Below, one piece after another: positions 41,982 through 51,105 of a DNA stretch of 64,000 nt. This DNA is from Kofleriaceae bacterium (lineage in GTDB: Bacteria; Myxococcota_A; Polyangia; Haliangiales; Haliangiaceae): assembly GCA_018058095.1 (NCBI GenBank), contig JAGPCO010000018.1, positions 1-64,000 on the forward strand, in the 5' to 3' direction. The position numbers and the translations under genes are program-made. Numbering within the stretch: the first letter of the stretch is position 1; each line of letters begins with the position of its first letter. Below the pieces are notes generated by a model. That model was not told where the DNA came from. It made no database searches and saw only the letters and a list, made by a program, of their open reading frames with translations.

Positions 41982-42515
41982 ATGACGTCGACTCGTCAGC
42001 GGCGCGCGCGCCGTCGCCGGCCTGGCCCGGCCGCGGCCGGGGCGGCGCCTTCGGTCGCCGCGCCGTCGGTCGCCGCGTCGTCGGTCGCGGCGGCGGCCCC
42101 CGCGCCGGCCGTCTCCCTCGGGCTCACCGACGAGGTGCTGGCGACGTACGCCGGCGCCCTGTACGCGGTGGTGCGCGCCGACGGCCGGGTCGGCGGCGAG
42201 GAGGGCGACGCGGTGCGTGCGGCCATCCGTCGCCGCTTCGGCGTCGACGTCGATCCCGAGGCCCTGTTCTTCGCCCGGGTCACGCCCGAGGTGCTGGCCG
42301 CGGCGCTGCGGCCGGCCGACGCCTTTCGCGCCAGCGCGCCACCGGATCCGCGTCAGGTCGCGCGCACCTTCGTCGCCGACGCGGTCGCCGTGGTCGACGC
42401 CACCGAGGGCCTCGACGAGGCCACCGCCGGCATCATCAGGCGGTACGCCCAGGCCCTGGGCGCGTCCGCCGAAGACGTACGCGAGGCCGCGCCGGCGATG
42501 CGGGCCTGGGTCTAG
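41982..42515 (+). CDS. TerB-like domain protein
   Basis: The 177-residue protein has a basic, then Ala/Ser-rich N-terminus and a helical C-terminal domain with VVRADGRVGGEEGDAVRAAI and RRYAQALGASAEDVREA, the D-G-R/K-V-x-x-E-E pattern of TerB-like metal-binding domains. No other ter genes are near, so tellurite resistance is not implied. It probably works with the preceding kinase. Confidence 0.6.
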   Translation: MTSTRQRRARRRRPGPAAAGAAPSVAAPSVAASSVAAAAPAPAVSLGLTDEVLATYAGALYAVVRADGRVGGEEGDAVRAAIRRRFGVDVDPEALFFARVTPEVLAAALRPADAFRASAPPDPRQVARTFVADAVAVVDATEGLDEATAGIIRRYAQALGASAEDVREAAPAMRAWV

Positions 42516-42593
42516 CGTCCTGCCAGGCCTCGGTCCCCCGGCGTGTGACCGGCCTGATGTCGGCATTCGCCTGACCGCGAGCGAAGGTGGGGC

Positions 42594-43700
42594 ATGCACA
42601 ACACCCAGACCACCAGCACCCTCCTCGTCGTCCTCCTCGCGGCCACCGCCGGTGCCTGCGCCGGTCCGGCCCCCGCCGTCGGCGTCGCCAACCAGGCGCT
42701 GTGCCCGGCCTCCGACCTGCTGGCACAGGCCGTGTGCGTGTGCGGCGACCTGGTCACGGACGGCGCCCTCCGCGTCGGCGACGGGGCTCCCGGCAACGCC
42801 GACCTGGGCGTGGCCGGAAGCCTCCACCTGAGCGGCGCGGTCGACGTCGACGGCACGGTGCGCGCGCTCGGCTCGGTCGACCTGCCGGGCAGCATGTCGA
42901 CCTCCGCCCTGCTCAGCAACGGCGACCTCGACGTGTCCGGATCGCTCGACGTGGCCGGGGACACGCACGTCGCTGGCGACCTGGTCGTGTCCGGGTCGGC
43001 GCTGATCGGACAGGAGCTGCAGGTCGGGGGCAGCGAGGAGGTGACCGGCTCGGCCGAGGCGTCGGTGCGGGCGCCGTTCGCGGCGCCGATCGCGCCGCCG
43101 TGCGGCTGCGATGAGGCCCAGCTGTTCGACGTCGCCGGGGCGGTCGCCGCCGCCGCCGCCAGCAGCGGCGGCGCCGAGAGCTGGTCGGTCGACGGCGCCT
43201 ACCAGGTGACGCTCGCGACGGGTAGCTACTACCTGACCTCGGCCACCCTGAACGGGGCGACCTCGGTCACCGTCGACGGCGCGGTGGCCCTGTTCATCGA
43301 CGGCGACCTGATGAACGCCGGCGCCACCGAGTGGATCTTGAGCGACGGCGCGTCGCTCGACCTGTTCGTGGCCGGCAACCTCGACGTCGCCGGCGCCCTG
43401 GAGATCGGGGACGCGGCTCACGCCGACGCCGTCCGCGTGTACGTCGGCGGCGACGCTGACGCCACCGTCGACCTGTCGGGATCGACCACCCTGTACGGCT
43501 CGCTGTACGCCCCGCGCGCCGCGGTCACCTTCACCGGGTCCGGCCAGCTGGCCGGCGCCCTGTTCACCCGGAACCTCGACGTGAGCGGCAGCCTGGCCGT
43601 GTCGTCCGGCGCCGCGACCACGCCCCCGCCGTCGTGCCAGCAGCCGCCGAGCGAGCCGCCGGCCGGAGGCACCGCCCCTGGCACCGAGGTGGTGCAGTAG
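42594..43700 (+). CDS. beta-helix (bactofilin/DUF7305-like) lipoprotein
   Basis: The 368-residue protein has a lipobox (LLAATAGACAG) and a run of short repeats (DVSGSLDVAGDTHVAGDLVV) typical of a right-handed beta-helix, as in polymer-forming bactofilin-type proteins. The middle has PCGCDEAQLFDVAGAV and the C-terminal half continues with LFVAGNLDVAG and STTLYGSLYAPRAAVTF, the pattern seen in DUF7305-like domains of pilus-associated and surface proteins. A Pro-rich tail follows. A ribosome-binding stretch, AAGGTGGGG, lies before the ATG. Confidence 0.7.
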   Translation: MHNTQTTSTLLVVLLAATAGACAGPAPAVGVANQALCPASDLLAQAVCVCGDLVTDGALRVGDGAPGNADLGVAGSLHLSGAVDVDGTVRALGSVDLPGSMSTSALLSNGDLDVSGSLDVAGDTHVAGDLVVSGSALIGQELQVGGSEEVTGSAEASVRAPFAAPIAPPCGCDEAQLFDVAGAVAAAAASSGGAESWSVDGAYQVTLATGSYYLTSATLNGATSVTVDGAVALFIDGDLMNAGATEWILSDGASLDLFVAGNLDVAGALEIGDAAHADAVRVYVGGDADATVDLSGSTTLYGSLYAPRAAVTFTGSGQLAGALFTRNLDVSGSLAVSSGAATTPPPSCQQPPSEPPAGGTAPGTEVVQ

Positions 43701-43707
43701 CCGTCGC

Positions 43708-44199
43708 CTACGGCGCGCCGGTGGCGACGCTGCAGGACTCGGGCCCGCACAGCTTGTAGCCGTAGGTGTCGTCGACGCAGCAGTCGGGCTCGTCGAGCGG
43801 GCACTGGCTGCTGGCCGAGCACAGCCGCGTCGAGCACTCGCCGATGGGCTGGCACGACGGCGTCCCGCGATCGCAGCAGACCTGGCCAGCGTCACAGTCC
43901 TCGCTGCCGTCGCACAGGAAGGCCCAGCCCGGGCACGACTCGTCCTGACCCAGGCAGCTGTAGGTGCCCTCGTAGAAGCAACACGCGGTGCCGGCCGCGC
44001 AGGTGGTGGCCCCACACACGACGCCGTTGGCGCCAGCGCCCAGGCGGGTACAGCTCTGGTCGATGCAGCGCAGGCCGTCGGGGCACGGGTGGCTGCCGTC
44101 GCAGCGCATCGGGGCGCCGCCGAGGTCGAGCGGGCTGACCTGGCAGGCGGCCGCGGTCACCAGGGCGACCAGGGTGGCGGCGAGGCGAGCAGGCGACAC
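43708..44199 (-). CDS. cysteine-rich lipoprotein
   Basis: The 163-residue product has a lipobox (LVALVTAAACQVS) and more than 20 cysteines in short motifs (CDGSHPCPDGLRCIDQSC, GTACCFYEGTYSC, CDAGQVCCDRG, EPDCCVDDTYG), probably disulfide-linked in the periplasm or outside. Function is unknown. It ends 8 bases past the convergent beta-helix gene. Confidence 0.7.
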   Translation of the reverse strand: MSPARLAATLVALVTAAACQVSPLDLGGAPMRCDGSHPCPDGLRCIDQSCTRLGAGANGVVCGATTCAAGTACCFYEGTYSCLGQDESCPGWAFLCDGSEDCDAGQVCCDRGTPSCQPIGECSTRLCSASSQCPLDEPDCCVDDTYGYKLCGPESCSVATGAP

Positions 44200-44205
44200 G
44201 CCCGC

Positions 44206-44215
44206 AGCGTATCAT
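44206..44215. promoter_or_regulatory. overlapping divergent -10 hexamers sharing TA
   Basis: AGCGTATCAT holds TACGCT on the minus strand (6 bases before the GTG at 44199) and TATCAT on the plus strand. They share TA at 44210-44211. The plus-strand hexamer covers the ATG at 44214, which favours the ATG at 44235 as the true start of the FHA gene. Confidence 0.5.
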
Positions 44216-44234
44216 GGCGGCCCCCAGGCCCCCG

Positions 44235-45221
44235 ATGTCCCCTCCCCGCGTTCGTTGCGTCCTGACCGTCGATGACGGCACCTCGCGCCAGGTCGGCGCC
44301 AGCGGCCTGATGATCGGCCGCGAGCCCGACTGTGACCTGGTCGTGGTCGACCCCCGCGCCAGCCGACGCCACGCCCTCATCCGCCTCACCACCCACGGCG
44401 CCGAGCTGGTCCCGCTCGGCCGCACCCCGGTCGAGCTCGGCGGCAAGCCGGTCGACCGGCCGACCGCGCTGGCCAGCGGTGATCGCCTGGCCCTGCCCGG
44501 GCTGTCGGCCCAGATCGACATCACCCTGGTCGCCGCGGCGGCTGGCCGCGGCCGGGTCCAGCTGCAGCGCCCGGGCGGCAGCAGTTTCGGCCTCGGCCAC
44601 AGCCCGTTCGTGCTCGGCGGCGGCGAGCGCGACGACCTCATCGTCAAGCGCTGGCCGGCCGGCGCGGTCGAGCTGCACGTCGGCGCCGACGAGGTGCACC
44701 TCGAGGCCACCGTCGAAGGGGTCACGATCGACGACCAGCCGGTCCCGCTCGGCGAGCTGTGCCCGCTCGGGCCCGGGGCCCGCCTGGCCCTGGCCGGCGA
44801 GGTGTTCGTCGTCAGCGCGCCGGACCCAGGCGTGGCGGCCGCGACCACCGCCCTGGCGCAGGCGCCGGCGGTGCCCAGCCGCGTCGTGGTCGAGACGCTG
44901 CCGCGGGGCGGGCGGGTCTTCTTCACCATGCCCGGCGGGCAACACGCGGTGTACCTGGCCGACCGTCGCCTCGACCTGCTCATCTGCCTGCTGCAGCCGG
45001 CCCACGGCCAGGCCGGGGACTACGTCACCGACGACGTGCTGCGGGCCCGGGTCTGGCCGCGCTCGAGCGGTGGCTCCCGGCAGGAGATCAACATGCTGAT
45101 CAGCCGGTGCCGGCGCGACCTGCTCGAGGCCGGCCTGCCGGCCCGCCTGCTCGAGCGTTCGCCCGGCGGCGGTGGGACCCGCCTGGTGGTGCAGCCGGGC
45201 GCCGAGATCGTCGTCGGGTAG
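44235..45221 (+). CDS. FHA domain-winged helix regulator
   Basis: The 328-residue protein (from ATG 44235) starts with an FHA domain (LMIGREPDCDLVVVDPRASR with R-H in the loop), which binds phosphothreonine. A second, degenerate FHA-like part follows (GLGHSPFVLGGGERDDLIVK). The C-terminal 90 residues look like an OmpR-type winged helix (YLADRRLDLLICLLQ, ISRCRRDLLEAGL). The kinase gene 49 bases downstream is the obvious candidate to phosphorylate its partner. It has no signal or membrane segment. Confidence 0.8.
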   Translation: MSPPRVRCVLTVDDGTSRQVGASGLMIGREPDCDLVVVDPRASRRHALIRLTTHGAELVPLGRTPVELGGKPVDRPTALASGDRLALPGLSAQIDITLVAAAAGRGRVQLQRPGGSSFGLGHSPFVLGGGERDDLIVKRWPAGAVELHVGADEVHLEATVEGVTIDDQPVPLGELCPLGPGARLALAGEVFVVSAPDPGVAAATTALAQAPAVPSRVVVETLPRGGRVFFTMPGGQHAVYLADRRLDLLICLLQPAHGQAGDYVTDDVLRARVWPRSSGGSRQEINMLISRCRRDLLEAGLPARLLERSPGGGGTRLVVQPGAEIVVG

Positions 45222-45255
45222 CGGGCGGCGTCCGGGTCTCGGGGGCCGGGTGCGT

Positions 45256-45261
45256 TATGCT
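45256..45261 (+). promoter_or_regulatory. -10-like hexamer before the PEGA kinase
   Basis: TATGCT lies 9 bases before the ATG at 45271. Confidence 0.45.
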
Positions 45262-45270
45262 GCGCCGGCG

Positions 45271-46935
45271 ATGAGCGCCTCGCCGTCCGTGGCGACCCCG
45301 TACGAGCTGCTGACGCTGCTCGCGCGCGGCGGCATGGCCGAGCTGCACCTGGCGCGGCGGGTCGGGCTGGGTGGGTTCTCGCGCCTGCTCGCGGTCAAGC
45401 GCATCCTGCCCCACCTCAGCGAGGACCCGCAGTTCGCGCAGATGTTCCTCGACGAGGGCCGCATCGCTGCCCGCCTGACCCACCCCAACATCTGCCAGGT
45501 GTTCGACCTCGGCGAGGCCGACGGGCGGCTGTTCCTGGCCATGGAGTACCTCGAGGGGGTGGCGTGGGACCTGTTCGCCTCGGTGTTGCCTCACGACGCC
45601 GGCGGCGCCTACCTGCGCCTCCTGGCCGGCGCGATCACCCAGTTCGCGGCCGGCCTGAGCTACGCCCACGAGCTGCGTGATCCGCACTCGGGCGCGCTCA
45701 CACCGGTGGTCCACCGCGACGTGTCGCCGCAGAACCTGTTCGTCACCACCGCCGGCATCTGCAAGGTGCTCGACTTCGGCGTGGCCAAGGTGCTGACCGA
45801 GGGCAAGCGGACCCGCAGCGGCGTGGTCAAGGGCAAGCTGGCGTACATGGCGCCGGAGCAGATCCGCGGCCAGGCGGTCGACGCCCGCACCGACGTGTTC
45901 GCCCTGGCCACCGTGCTGTGGGAGGCGATCACCGGCGTGCGCCTGTTCGAGCGCTCGACCGACTTCCTGGTGTGGCAGGCCATCAACGAGGAGCCCATCC
46001 CGCCACCGTCGCAGCTGCGGCCCGAGGTGCCGGCCGCGCTCGACCGCGCCATCCTGCGTGGGCTGGCGCGCGACCCGGCGCACCGCCCGGCGACCATCAC
46101 CGAGTTCGCCGACGAGGTGCGCGACGCCACCGCCTGGCTCGGCCCGTCGGCCGACCCGAGCGAGCTGGGCGCCGCGGTGCGCGAGCTGTGTGTCGTCCCG
46201 CTGGCGGCGCAGGCGGCCAAGGTCAACGCGGCGCAGCGCCACGGCGCCACCACGCCGGGGCCGGCGCCAACCCACGCCAGCGAGGACGGCGGTGCCCGGC
46301 ACGGTCGCGCCGGGTCGACCCTGCTCGACCTGCCCGGCGAGGCCTCCGGCGCCGGCGAGCTGTCGGCCAGCGTCGGCCTGCGCGCTCGACCCGTCGCGGT
46401 CGGCCGCGACACGCGCAGCCCCAGGCGGTGGCTCGGGTGGGGCGCGGCCGCGCTGCTGATCGGCTCGCTCGGGCTGGCGGCGGCGCTGGTCTTGCGCCCA
46501 GGTGGAGGCGCGCCGGCAAGCGAGCCGACGACGCCGGGCGCCGGGCTGCTACCGGCCGGGACCGACGCCGGCGCGGTCGCGGCCAGCGCTGCGGCGGCGG
46601 TCGACGCGGCGTCGGCGCCGGCGCCCGCCTGGCCGGTCGACGCCGGCGCGGTCGCGGCAGCGGCGCCGCGGGACGCCGGGTCGTCCGGGCGGGTCGGTGG
46701 CCGCGGCCCCGTCAGCGCCGCCGAGGAAGGCACCGGCTTCCTCACCATCGACTCGAACCCCTATGCGACCATCTTCGTCGATGGTCGACGCCTCGGCGAC
46801 ACGCCGCTGTTCCGGGCCGAGGTGCCGGCCGGGCGCCGCCGGGTGCGCGCCGTCCGCGCCGATCAGCGCAGCAAGACCTTCACGATCACCATCGCCAAGG
46901 ACAAGGAGCACGCCCATGGCGCGATCGCGTGGTGA
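45271..46935 (+). CDS. Ser/Thr kinase with C-terminal PEGA domain
   Basis: The 554-residue protein has an N-terminal kinase domain (about 11-285: [49 protein letters not shown]). HRDVSPQN is a common myxobacterial variant of HRDLKPEN. A membrane helix lies near 390-410 ([20 protein letters not shown]), then an Ala/Pro-rich linker and a PEGA domain ([20 protein letters not shown]) predicted to bind the cell envelope. It overlaps the next gene by 20 bases. Confidence 0.9.
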   Translation: MSASPSVATPYELLTLLARGGMAELHLARRVGLGGFSRLLAVKRILPHLSEDPQFAQMFLDEGRIAARLTHPNICQVFDLGEADGRLFLAMEYLEGVAWDLFASVLPHDAGGAYLRLLAGAITQFAAGLSYAHELRDPHSGALTPVVHRDVSPQNLFVTTAGICKVLDFGVAKVLTEGKRTRSGVVKGKLAYMAPEQIRGQAVDARTDVFALATVLWEAITGVRLFERSTDFLVWQAINEEPIPPPSQLRPEVPAALDRAILRGLARDPAHRPATITEFADEVRDATAWLGPSADPSELGAAVRELCVVPLAAQAAKVNAAQRHGATTPGPAPTHASEDGGARHGRAGSTLLDLPGEASGAGELSASVGLRARPVAVGRDTRSPRRWLGWGAAALLIGSLGLAAALVLRPGGGAPASEPTTPGAGLLPAGTDAGAVAASAAAAVDAASAPAPAWPVDAGAVAAAAPRDAGSSGRVGGRGPVSAAEEGTGFLTIDSNPYATIFVDGRRLGDTPLFRAEVPAGRRRVRAVRADQRSKTFTITIAKDKEHAHGAIAW

Positions 46936-47980
46936 CCACCGAGGTGGCTGGTCGCTGCCGGTGGTGCTGGTGGTGGTCGGGCTCCTGGCTGCGGCGCGAC
47001 CGGCCCTGGCCGAATCGGACGCCCTGATCGGCGCGCGGCGCGCGATCAAGGCGGTCCGCTACGACGAGGCGCAGCGCGCGCTGGTCGCGGCGATCGAGGC
47101 CGGCGGGCTGACCCCGGCCGAGCTGGCCGAGGCCTACGTCCTGTCCGGGGTGGTGGCGGTGGTGCTGGGGCAACGCGCGACCGGCGAGCAGTACTTCGCG
47201 CGGGCGGTGCTGCTCGACCCCGACAGCACGTTGCCGGCCGGATCGGCGCCCAAGCTGGTCGAGGCCTGGACGGCGGCGCGGGCCCAGGCCGGCGCGTCGG
47301 GCCGCCTGGTGGTCGCGGTCCGGATCGGGCCCGACGCCACCCAGGTCGTGGTCGAGCGTGACCCGCTCAAGATGATCGCCGTGGCCGAGCTGCGGCGCGA
47401 CGGCGCGCCCGGTCAGCGCAGCGACGGTGGCCTGCGCCTGGGCGGGCGGCCGGGGCCGGCCGACGAGGTGGCGCTGCTCGACGAGCACGGCAACACCCTG
47501 CTCGTCGTCCCGCGTGCGGCGTATCGCGAGGAGCCGCCGCCGCCGCCGACCGGGGACCGGGGCGGCGCGCCGCCGCCCGACCCGGAGCTGGGGCCGGGTG
47601 ACGATCCCGCGCCGGTCCCGGCGCCGTCTTCGCGCTCGCGCTGGCGCCGGCCGAGCACCTGGTTGCTGATCGCGGGCGGCGCGGTGGTGGTCGGGGTTGG
47701 CTTCGGCGTGGCGGCCGGGCGGGCCGAGACCGACCGCGACGCGCTCGTCCTCGAAGGCGCGTTCTACAGCGACATCGCCTCCGCCGACGCGACGGCCCGG
47801 CGCGACGCCACCATCGCCAACGTCGCGTTCGCCAGCGCCGGCGCGCTGGTGGTGACCGGGGCCATCCTGGTCCTGACCGCGCCGAAGGCGCCCGCGGCCG
47901 GCCGCCCGGCGCCGGCCCGCGCCGCCCTGGTCCCGCAGCTCGGCGCCGGGGTCGGGCTGGCCGCGGTCGGCCGCTGGTGA
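46916..47980 (+). CDS. TPR-containing envelope protein
   Basis: The 354-residue protein has a signal peptide (LPVVLVVVGLLAAARPALA), a short TPR-like part (ALIGARRAIKAVRYDEAQRA, YVLSGVVAVVLGQRATGEQY), a beta part and Pro-rich linker, then two C-terminal membrane helices (WLLIAGGAVVVGVGFGVAAG and ASAGALVVTGAILVLTAP). Such proteins often follow PEGA kinases in Myxococcota. The start inside the kinase reading frame suggests coupling. Confidence 0.75.
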   Translation: MARSRGDHRGGWSLPVVLVVVGLLAAARPALAESDALIGARRAIKAVRYDEAQRALVAAIEAGGLTPAELAEAYVLSGVVAVVLGQRATGEQYFARAVLLDPDSTLPAGSAPKLVEAWTAARAQAGASGRLVVAVRIGPDATQVVVERDPLKMIAVAELRRDGAPGQRSDGGLRLGGRPGPADEVALLDEHGNTLLVVPRAAYREEPPPPPTGDRGGAPPPDPELGPGDDPAPVPAPSSRSRWRRPSTWLLIAGGAVVVGVGFGVAAGRAETDRDALVLEGAFYSDIASADATARRDATIANVAFASAGALVVTGAILVLTAPKAPAAGRPAPARAALVPQLGAGVGLAAVGRW

Positions 47981-47993
47981 CGGCCGGCGCCCG

Positions 47994-48674
47994 CTACAGC
48001 TCGAGGGCGTAGCCGACGACGAGCGCGTGCACCACCGGCTCGAGCGGGTCCTTGTGCGCGCCCTCGAGGCGGTAGCCGACGCCGACGTCGCCAGCGCCGA
48101 GCGGGGTCTCGACGTCGAGCCCGAGCCGGACCTTGTCGAGCTCGACCCCGCCGTTGCCGTCGGGGTCGGAGATGGTGTGGAAGATCTCGAGCGAGGCGCC
48201 GGGGCGGACCCGGTCGAGCCCACGCCAGGTCGCGCCCAGCTTGGTGCGGACGCCGTGGCGAAGCTCGTCGCTGGCCAGGCCGCGGATCTGCTCGGTGAAC
48301 AGGAGGCGGGCGCTCACGCGCATCTTGCCGAGGTCGGTCCGGGCGCTGGCGCCGAGGTACGGCCGGTGCCGCAGCGCGAAGTCGCCGCTGCCGGTGCGGG
48401 TGTACTGCAGGCGGTAACCGACCATGGCGCGCAGCCACTTGTTCAGGCGCGCGGTGGCCGCCAGGTCGGGCATGACCTGAGACACCCGCGACACGTCGGC
48501 GTCGAAGCGCAGGTGCTGCTCGAACGCGAGCGACCAGGTCTTCGACAGCTTGTGGCCGACGTCGAGCTCGAACCAAAGCTGGGCGTCGGATTCAGCCCGG
48601 GCCGGGGCCGACCCGGCGGCGAGGGTCATCAGCACGGCCGCGGCGGCGCCGGCGGTCGCCCGCCGCGACCTCAC
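47994..48674 (-). CDS. DUF2490-like outer-membrane protein
   Basis: The 226-residue protein has a signal peptide (GAAAAVLMTLAAGSAPARA) and barrel-like strands (AQLWFELDVGHKLSKTWSLA, YRLQYTRTG, FRHRPYLG-like RHRPYLGASA), as in DUF2490 proteins, ending in VGYALEL. It starts at a GTG overlapping the DUF4956 gene stop (GTGA), placing it in the polyphosphate operon. Confidence 0.7.
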   Translation of the reverse strand: MRSRRATAGAAAAVLMTLAAGSAPARAESDAQLWFELDVGHKLSKTWSLAFEQHLRFDADVSRVSQVMPDLAATARLNKWLRAMVGYRLQYTRTGSGDFALRHRPYLGASARTDLGKMRVSARLLFTEQIRGLASDELRHGVRTKLGATWRGLDRVRPGASLEIFHTISDPDGNGGVELDKVRLGLDVETPLGAGDVGVGYRLEGAHKDPLEPVVHALVVGYALEL

Positions 48675-49324
48675 GAGCTCGCTCCCGGCGTCGACGTCGG
48701 CGCGGCCGCCGCGTCGGCCAGGGTGTAGAACACCGTCACCTCGGCGGCGTCGCGCAGGGTGTCGATGCGGTGGACGGCGACCCGGGTCACGGTCACACCC
48801 AGGCGCTGACCGAGGTCGGCGTGGAGCGCGGCCTCCTTGCCGGGGTGGAGCAGCGCCAGGTTGTCGTAGAACACCGGCATGACCCGGCTGTGCCGCATCG
48901 ACGGCATCAGCTCGAGCACGAAGCACATGCCGGCGACGATGAGGTTGACGGCGACCAGCTCGGCGAAGCTGACCTTCTTGTTGGCGACGGCGTTGAGGAT
49001 GCCGATGCCGATGACCACGAACTGGTAGTTGAGATCGCGCAGCTTGATCTCTTCGGTCCGGTAGCGAAGGATGCCGAACACCGCGAACAGGCCGAGCGCG
49101 AAGCCGAGCTCGATCGGCACCTTGCGCAGCGACGCGCACAGCGTGAAGGTGATCACGTTGAACACGAAGTACGTGAAGACGAACTCGCGGTTGCGGTACA
49201 GCCGGTAGTACAGGCCGACGATGGCGCTGGTGACGACGAGGTTGAAGCCGAGGCGCACCAGCAGCTGGAGCAGGTCCTTGCTGTCGATCAGGCTGTCGGT
49301 GCCGAGCAGTTCGGTGAGGTTCAT
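48671..49324 (-). CDS. DUF4956 membrane protein
   Basis: The 217-residue protein has about four membrane helices (LGFNLVVTSAIVGLYYRLY, VFTYFVFNVITFTLCASLRK, ALGLFAVFGILRYRTEEIKL, FVVIGIGILNAVANKKVSFA). The GILRYRTEEI motif is typical of DUF4956, whose genes are often next to VTC-type polyphosphate polymerases. It overlaps both neighbours by 4 bases. Confidence 0.85.
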   Translation of the reverse strand: MNLTELLGTDSLIDSKDLLQLLVRLGFNLVVTSAIVGLYYRLYRNREFVFTYFVFNVITFTLCASLRKVPIELGFALGLFAVFGILRYRTEEIKLRDLNYQFVVIGIGILNAVANKKVSFAELVAVNLIVAGMCFVLELMPSMRHSRVMPVFYDNLALLHPGKEAALHADLGQRLGVTVTRVAVHRIDTLRDAAEVTVFYTLADAAAAPTSTPGASS

Positions 49325-50151
49325 CGGGCCATCCTGTGCAGGCTGCGGAGATCGGGGAGCAGGCGGTTGGCCCGCACCTCGGGGTGGAGTGACGTGACGG
49401 CGAAGATGTACTTGCTGGCCGAGCGCGGCCGCTGGTGGATCGCGGCCAGGCCGCGCATCACGGGCGACGACAGGTCGACCATCGGCTGCTTGACCTCGAC
49501 GAAGACGATCTTGTCGAGCGCCGGCGCCGACCGGGCCCGGTCCGGCGTGGACACCGCGAGGGCGACGTCGAACGTGCAGCGCTCGTCGCGATCCCGGCCG
49601 ATCAGCATGAGGCGGCGGTAGTCGACCCACAGCTCTGGCCGCAGCACCTCGGCCGGCACCACGCTGTGCTTGTGCAGGAAGTGCCGGCCGCGCTCGTCGA
49701 TGGTGTCCTGCCCGTAGTCGATCTGCCGGCGGTGCTTGTCGGTGTGGCTGGCGTTGCGCCGGCTCTTGACCTCGAGGTAGCTGACCCGGCGATCGTCGTA
49801 GTGGCGGATGCGGATCTTGTCGCGGATGCGGCGCCCGCGCCGATGGTCGTGGAAGCAGCGCAGGTCGTCGGTGTCGAAGTACAGCGTGCGATACGGCGCG
49901 CCCGGGCCGCTCTCGGCCGAGGCCCGGTACGGCGAGCCGGCGGTCGGGGCCCTCGGCTCCGAGGCCGCGGCCGCCTGGGCCAGGCCGAGCGCGGCGTAGT
50001 GCTCGCCGAGCGGCGCCAGCAGCCCGGGCAACAGGTCGGCCGGGATGACGAACTTGGTGTCGACCCGGCGCAGCAGCGCACGCTCGCCGAGCAGCTCGGC
50101 GCTGGCCGCGGTGAAGCCGGCGAGGGCGTGGGTCAGGTCGAGCGCTGGCAT
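49321..50151 (-). CDS. VTC-type polyphosphate polymerase domain protein
   Basis: The 276-residue protein has the VTC tunnel signatures: LLRRVDTKFVIPADLL, YRTLYFDTDDLRCFHDHRRG, RDKIRIRHYDDRRVSYLEVK, RCTFDVALAV and IVFVEVKQP. The basic and acidic residues line a CYTH-like tunnel where ATP is used to make polyphosphate. A Pro/Ala insertion before PYRTLYFDT is unusual. It leads a three-gene operon with DUF4956 and DUF2490-like genes joined by ATGA and GTGA. Confidence 0.85.
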   Translation of the reverse strand: MPALDLTHALAGFTAASAELLGERALLRRVDTKFVIPADLLPGLLAPLGEHYAALGLAQAAAASEPRAPTAGSPYRASAESGPGAPYRTLYFDTDDLRCFHDHRRGRRIRDKIRIRHYDDRRVSYLEVKSRRNASHTDKHRRQIDYGQDTIDERGRHFLHKHSVVPAEVLRPELWVDYRRLMLIGRDRDERCTFDVALAVSTPDRARSAPALDKIVFVEVKQPMVDLSSPVMRGLAAIHQRPRSASKYIFAVTSLHPEVRANRLLPDLRSLHRMAR

Positions 50152-50187
50152 GGAGCGGTGGACCGGCGGCGCCGCCGGTCCGGGCCT

Positions 50188-50886
50188 TCAGTTGACGGTG
50201 AAGCTCTGCAGGTCCTCGATCTGGTCGGTGCCCTGCTCGCGGATCTTGCCGACCCCGCGCACGAACCAGAACACCTTGTCGGAGGTGCTGCCGCCGGCCG
50301 AGCTGCTGGTCCGGCCGACCCGCAGCGCGCAGTACGAGCCGGCGCCGACGGTGATGACGTCGTCGACCATCTCGACCCGCCAGTTCTCGGTCTTGCCGAC
50401 GGTGACCGTCATGTTGGTCGCGGTGTTGGTGACCGCCTCGTCGTAGGTGATGGTCCAGGTCGCGCCCATCGCGGTGTGGGCCGCGCTCTCGTCGACCCGC
50501 AGCTTGCTCGGCGTGTAGACCTCCTCGGTCATCTGCGCGCCAGCGGCGTCGGTCTCGCGGTGGCGCACGATCGCCTCGCCGGTGTCCTGCTGCCAGCTGG
50601 TGACCGCGCCGCCGACCTTGGTCGTGCTGACCCGGAACGCCATCGTCCCGGCCTTGACCCCGCCGACGTCCTCGACCGCACCCACCGTCTGCGTCTTGCT
50701 CTCCATCGCCCCGGTGCCGACGTCGGTGACCTGGTAGGTCCAGCTGTTGCCGGTGGCCAGCGGCAGGTAGCGGCCGGTGGTCGGGCAGTTCACGTTGGCC
50801 GGGGCGTCGGGGGTGACGACGCCGTCGTCGCCGCCGCAGCCGAGCAAGAAGGCGACAGGCAGCGCGAGCGCGGTGGAGAGCTTCAT
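50188..50886 (-). CDS. small lipoprotein of unknown function
   Basis: The 232-residue product has a lipobox (LALPVAFLLGCGGDDG) and a beta-rich part starting YLPLATGNSWTYQVTDVGTG, a pattern common in small myxobacterial lipoproteins. No function was recognised. A -10-like CAATAT sits 6 bases before the ATG. Confidence 0.7.
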   Translation of the reverse strand: MKLSTALALPVAFLLGCGGDDGVVTPDAPANVNCPTTGRYLPLATGNSWTYQVTDVGTGAMESKTQTVGAVEDVGGVKAGTMAFRVSTTKVGGAVTSWQQDTGEAIVRHRETDAAGAQMTEEVYTPSKLRVDESAAHTAMGATWTITYDEAVTNTATNMTVTVGKTENWRVEMVDDVITVGAGSYCALRVGRTSSSAGGSTSDKVFWFVRGVGKIREQGTDQIEDLQSFTVN

Positions 50887-50892
50887 GTGTCG

Positions 50893-50898
50893 ATATTG
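50893..50898 (-). promoter_or_regulatory. -10-like hexamer before the lipoprotein gene
   Basis: CAATAT on the minus strand lies 6 bases before the ATG at 50886. Confidence 0.4.
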
Positions 50899-51105
50899 TC
50901 GCACGCGCGCGACGACGTCAGCAATCCAGCGGCGCGAGCGTGCGTGCGTCACGGTGTACGAGGCGTGAACGTTTCGGCGCATCCGGCCACAGCGTGCCGG
51001 CCGTAGCTTGCGAGATCCCGAAGCCCGCCCGGGGCGGCGGGCCGCGGTGTGCAAATCTTGGACGGTCGAGCCGCCGGGCGGAACAGTCTGTCGCCGGCGA
51101 TCGCG

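Noticed and set aside
41982-42515. Tellurite resistance
   Set aside because: TerB-like domains occur in many settings, and no other ter genes are present.
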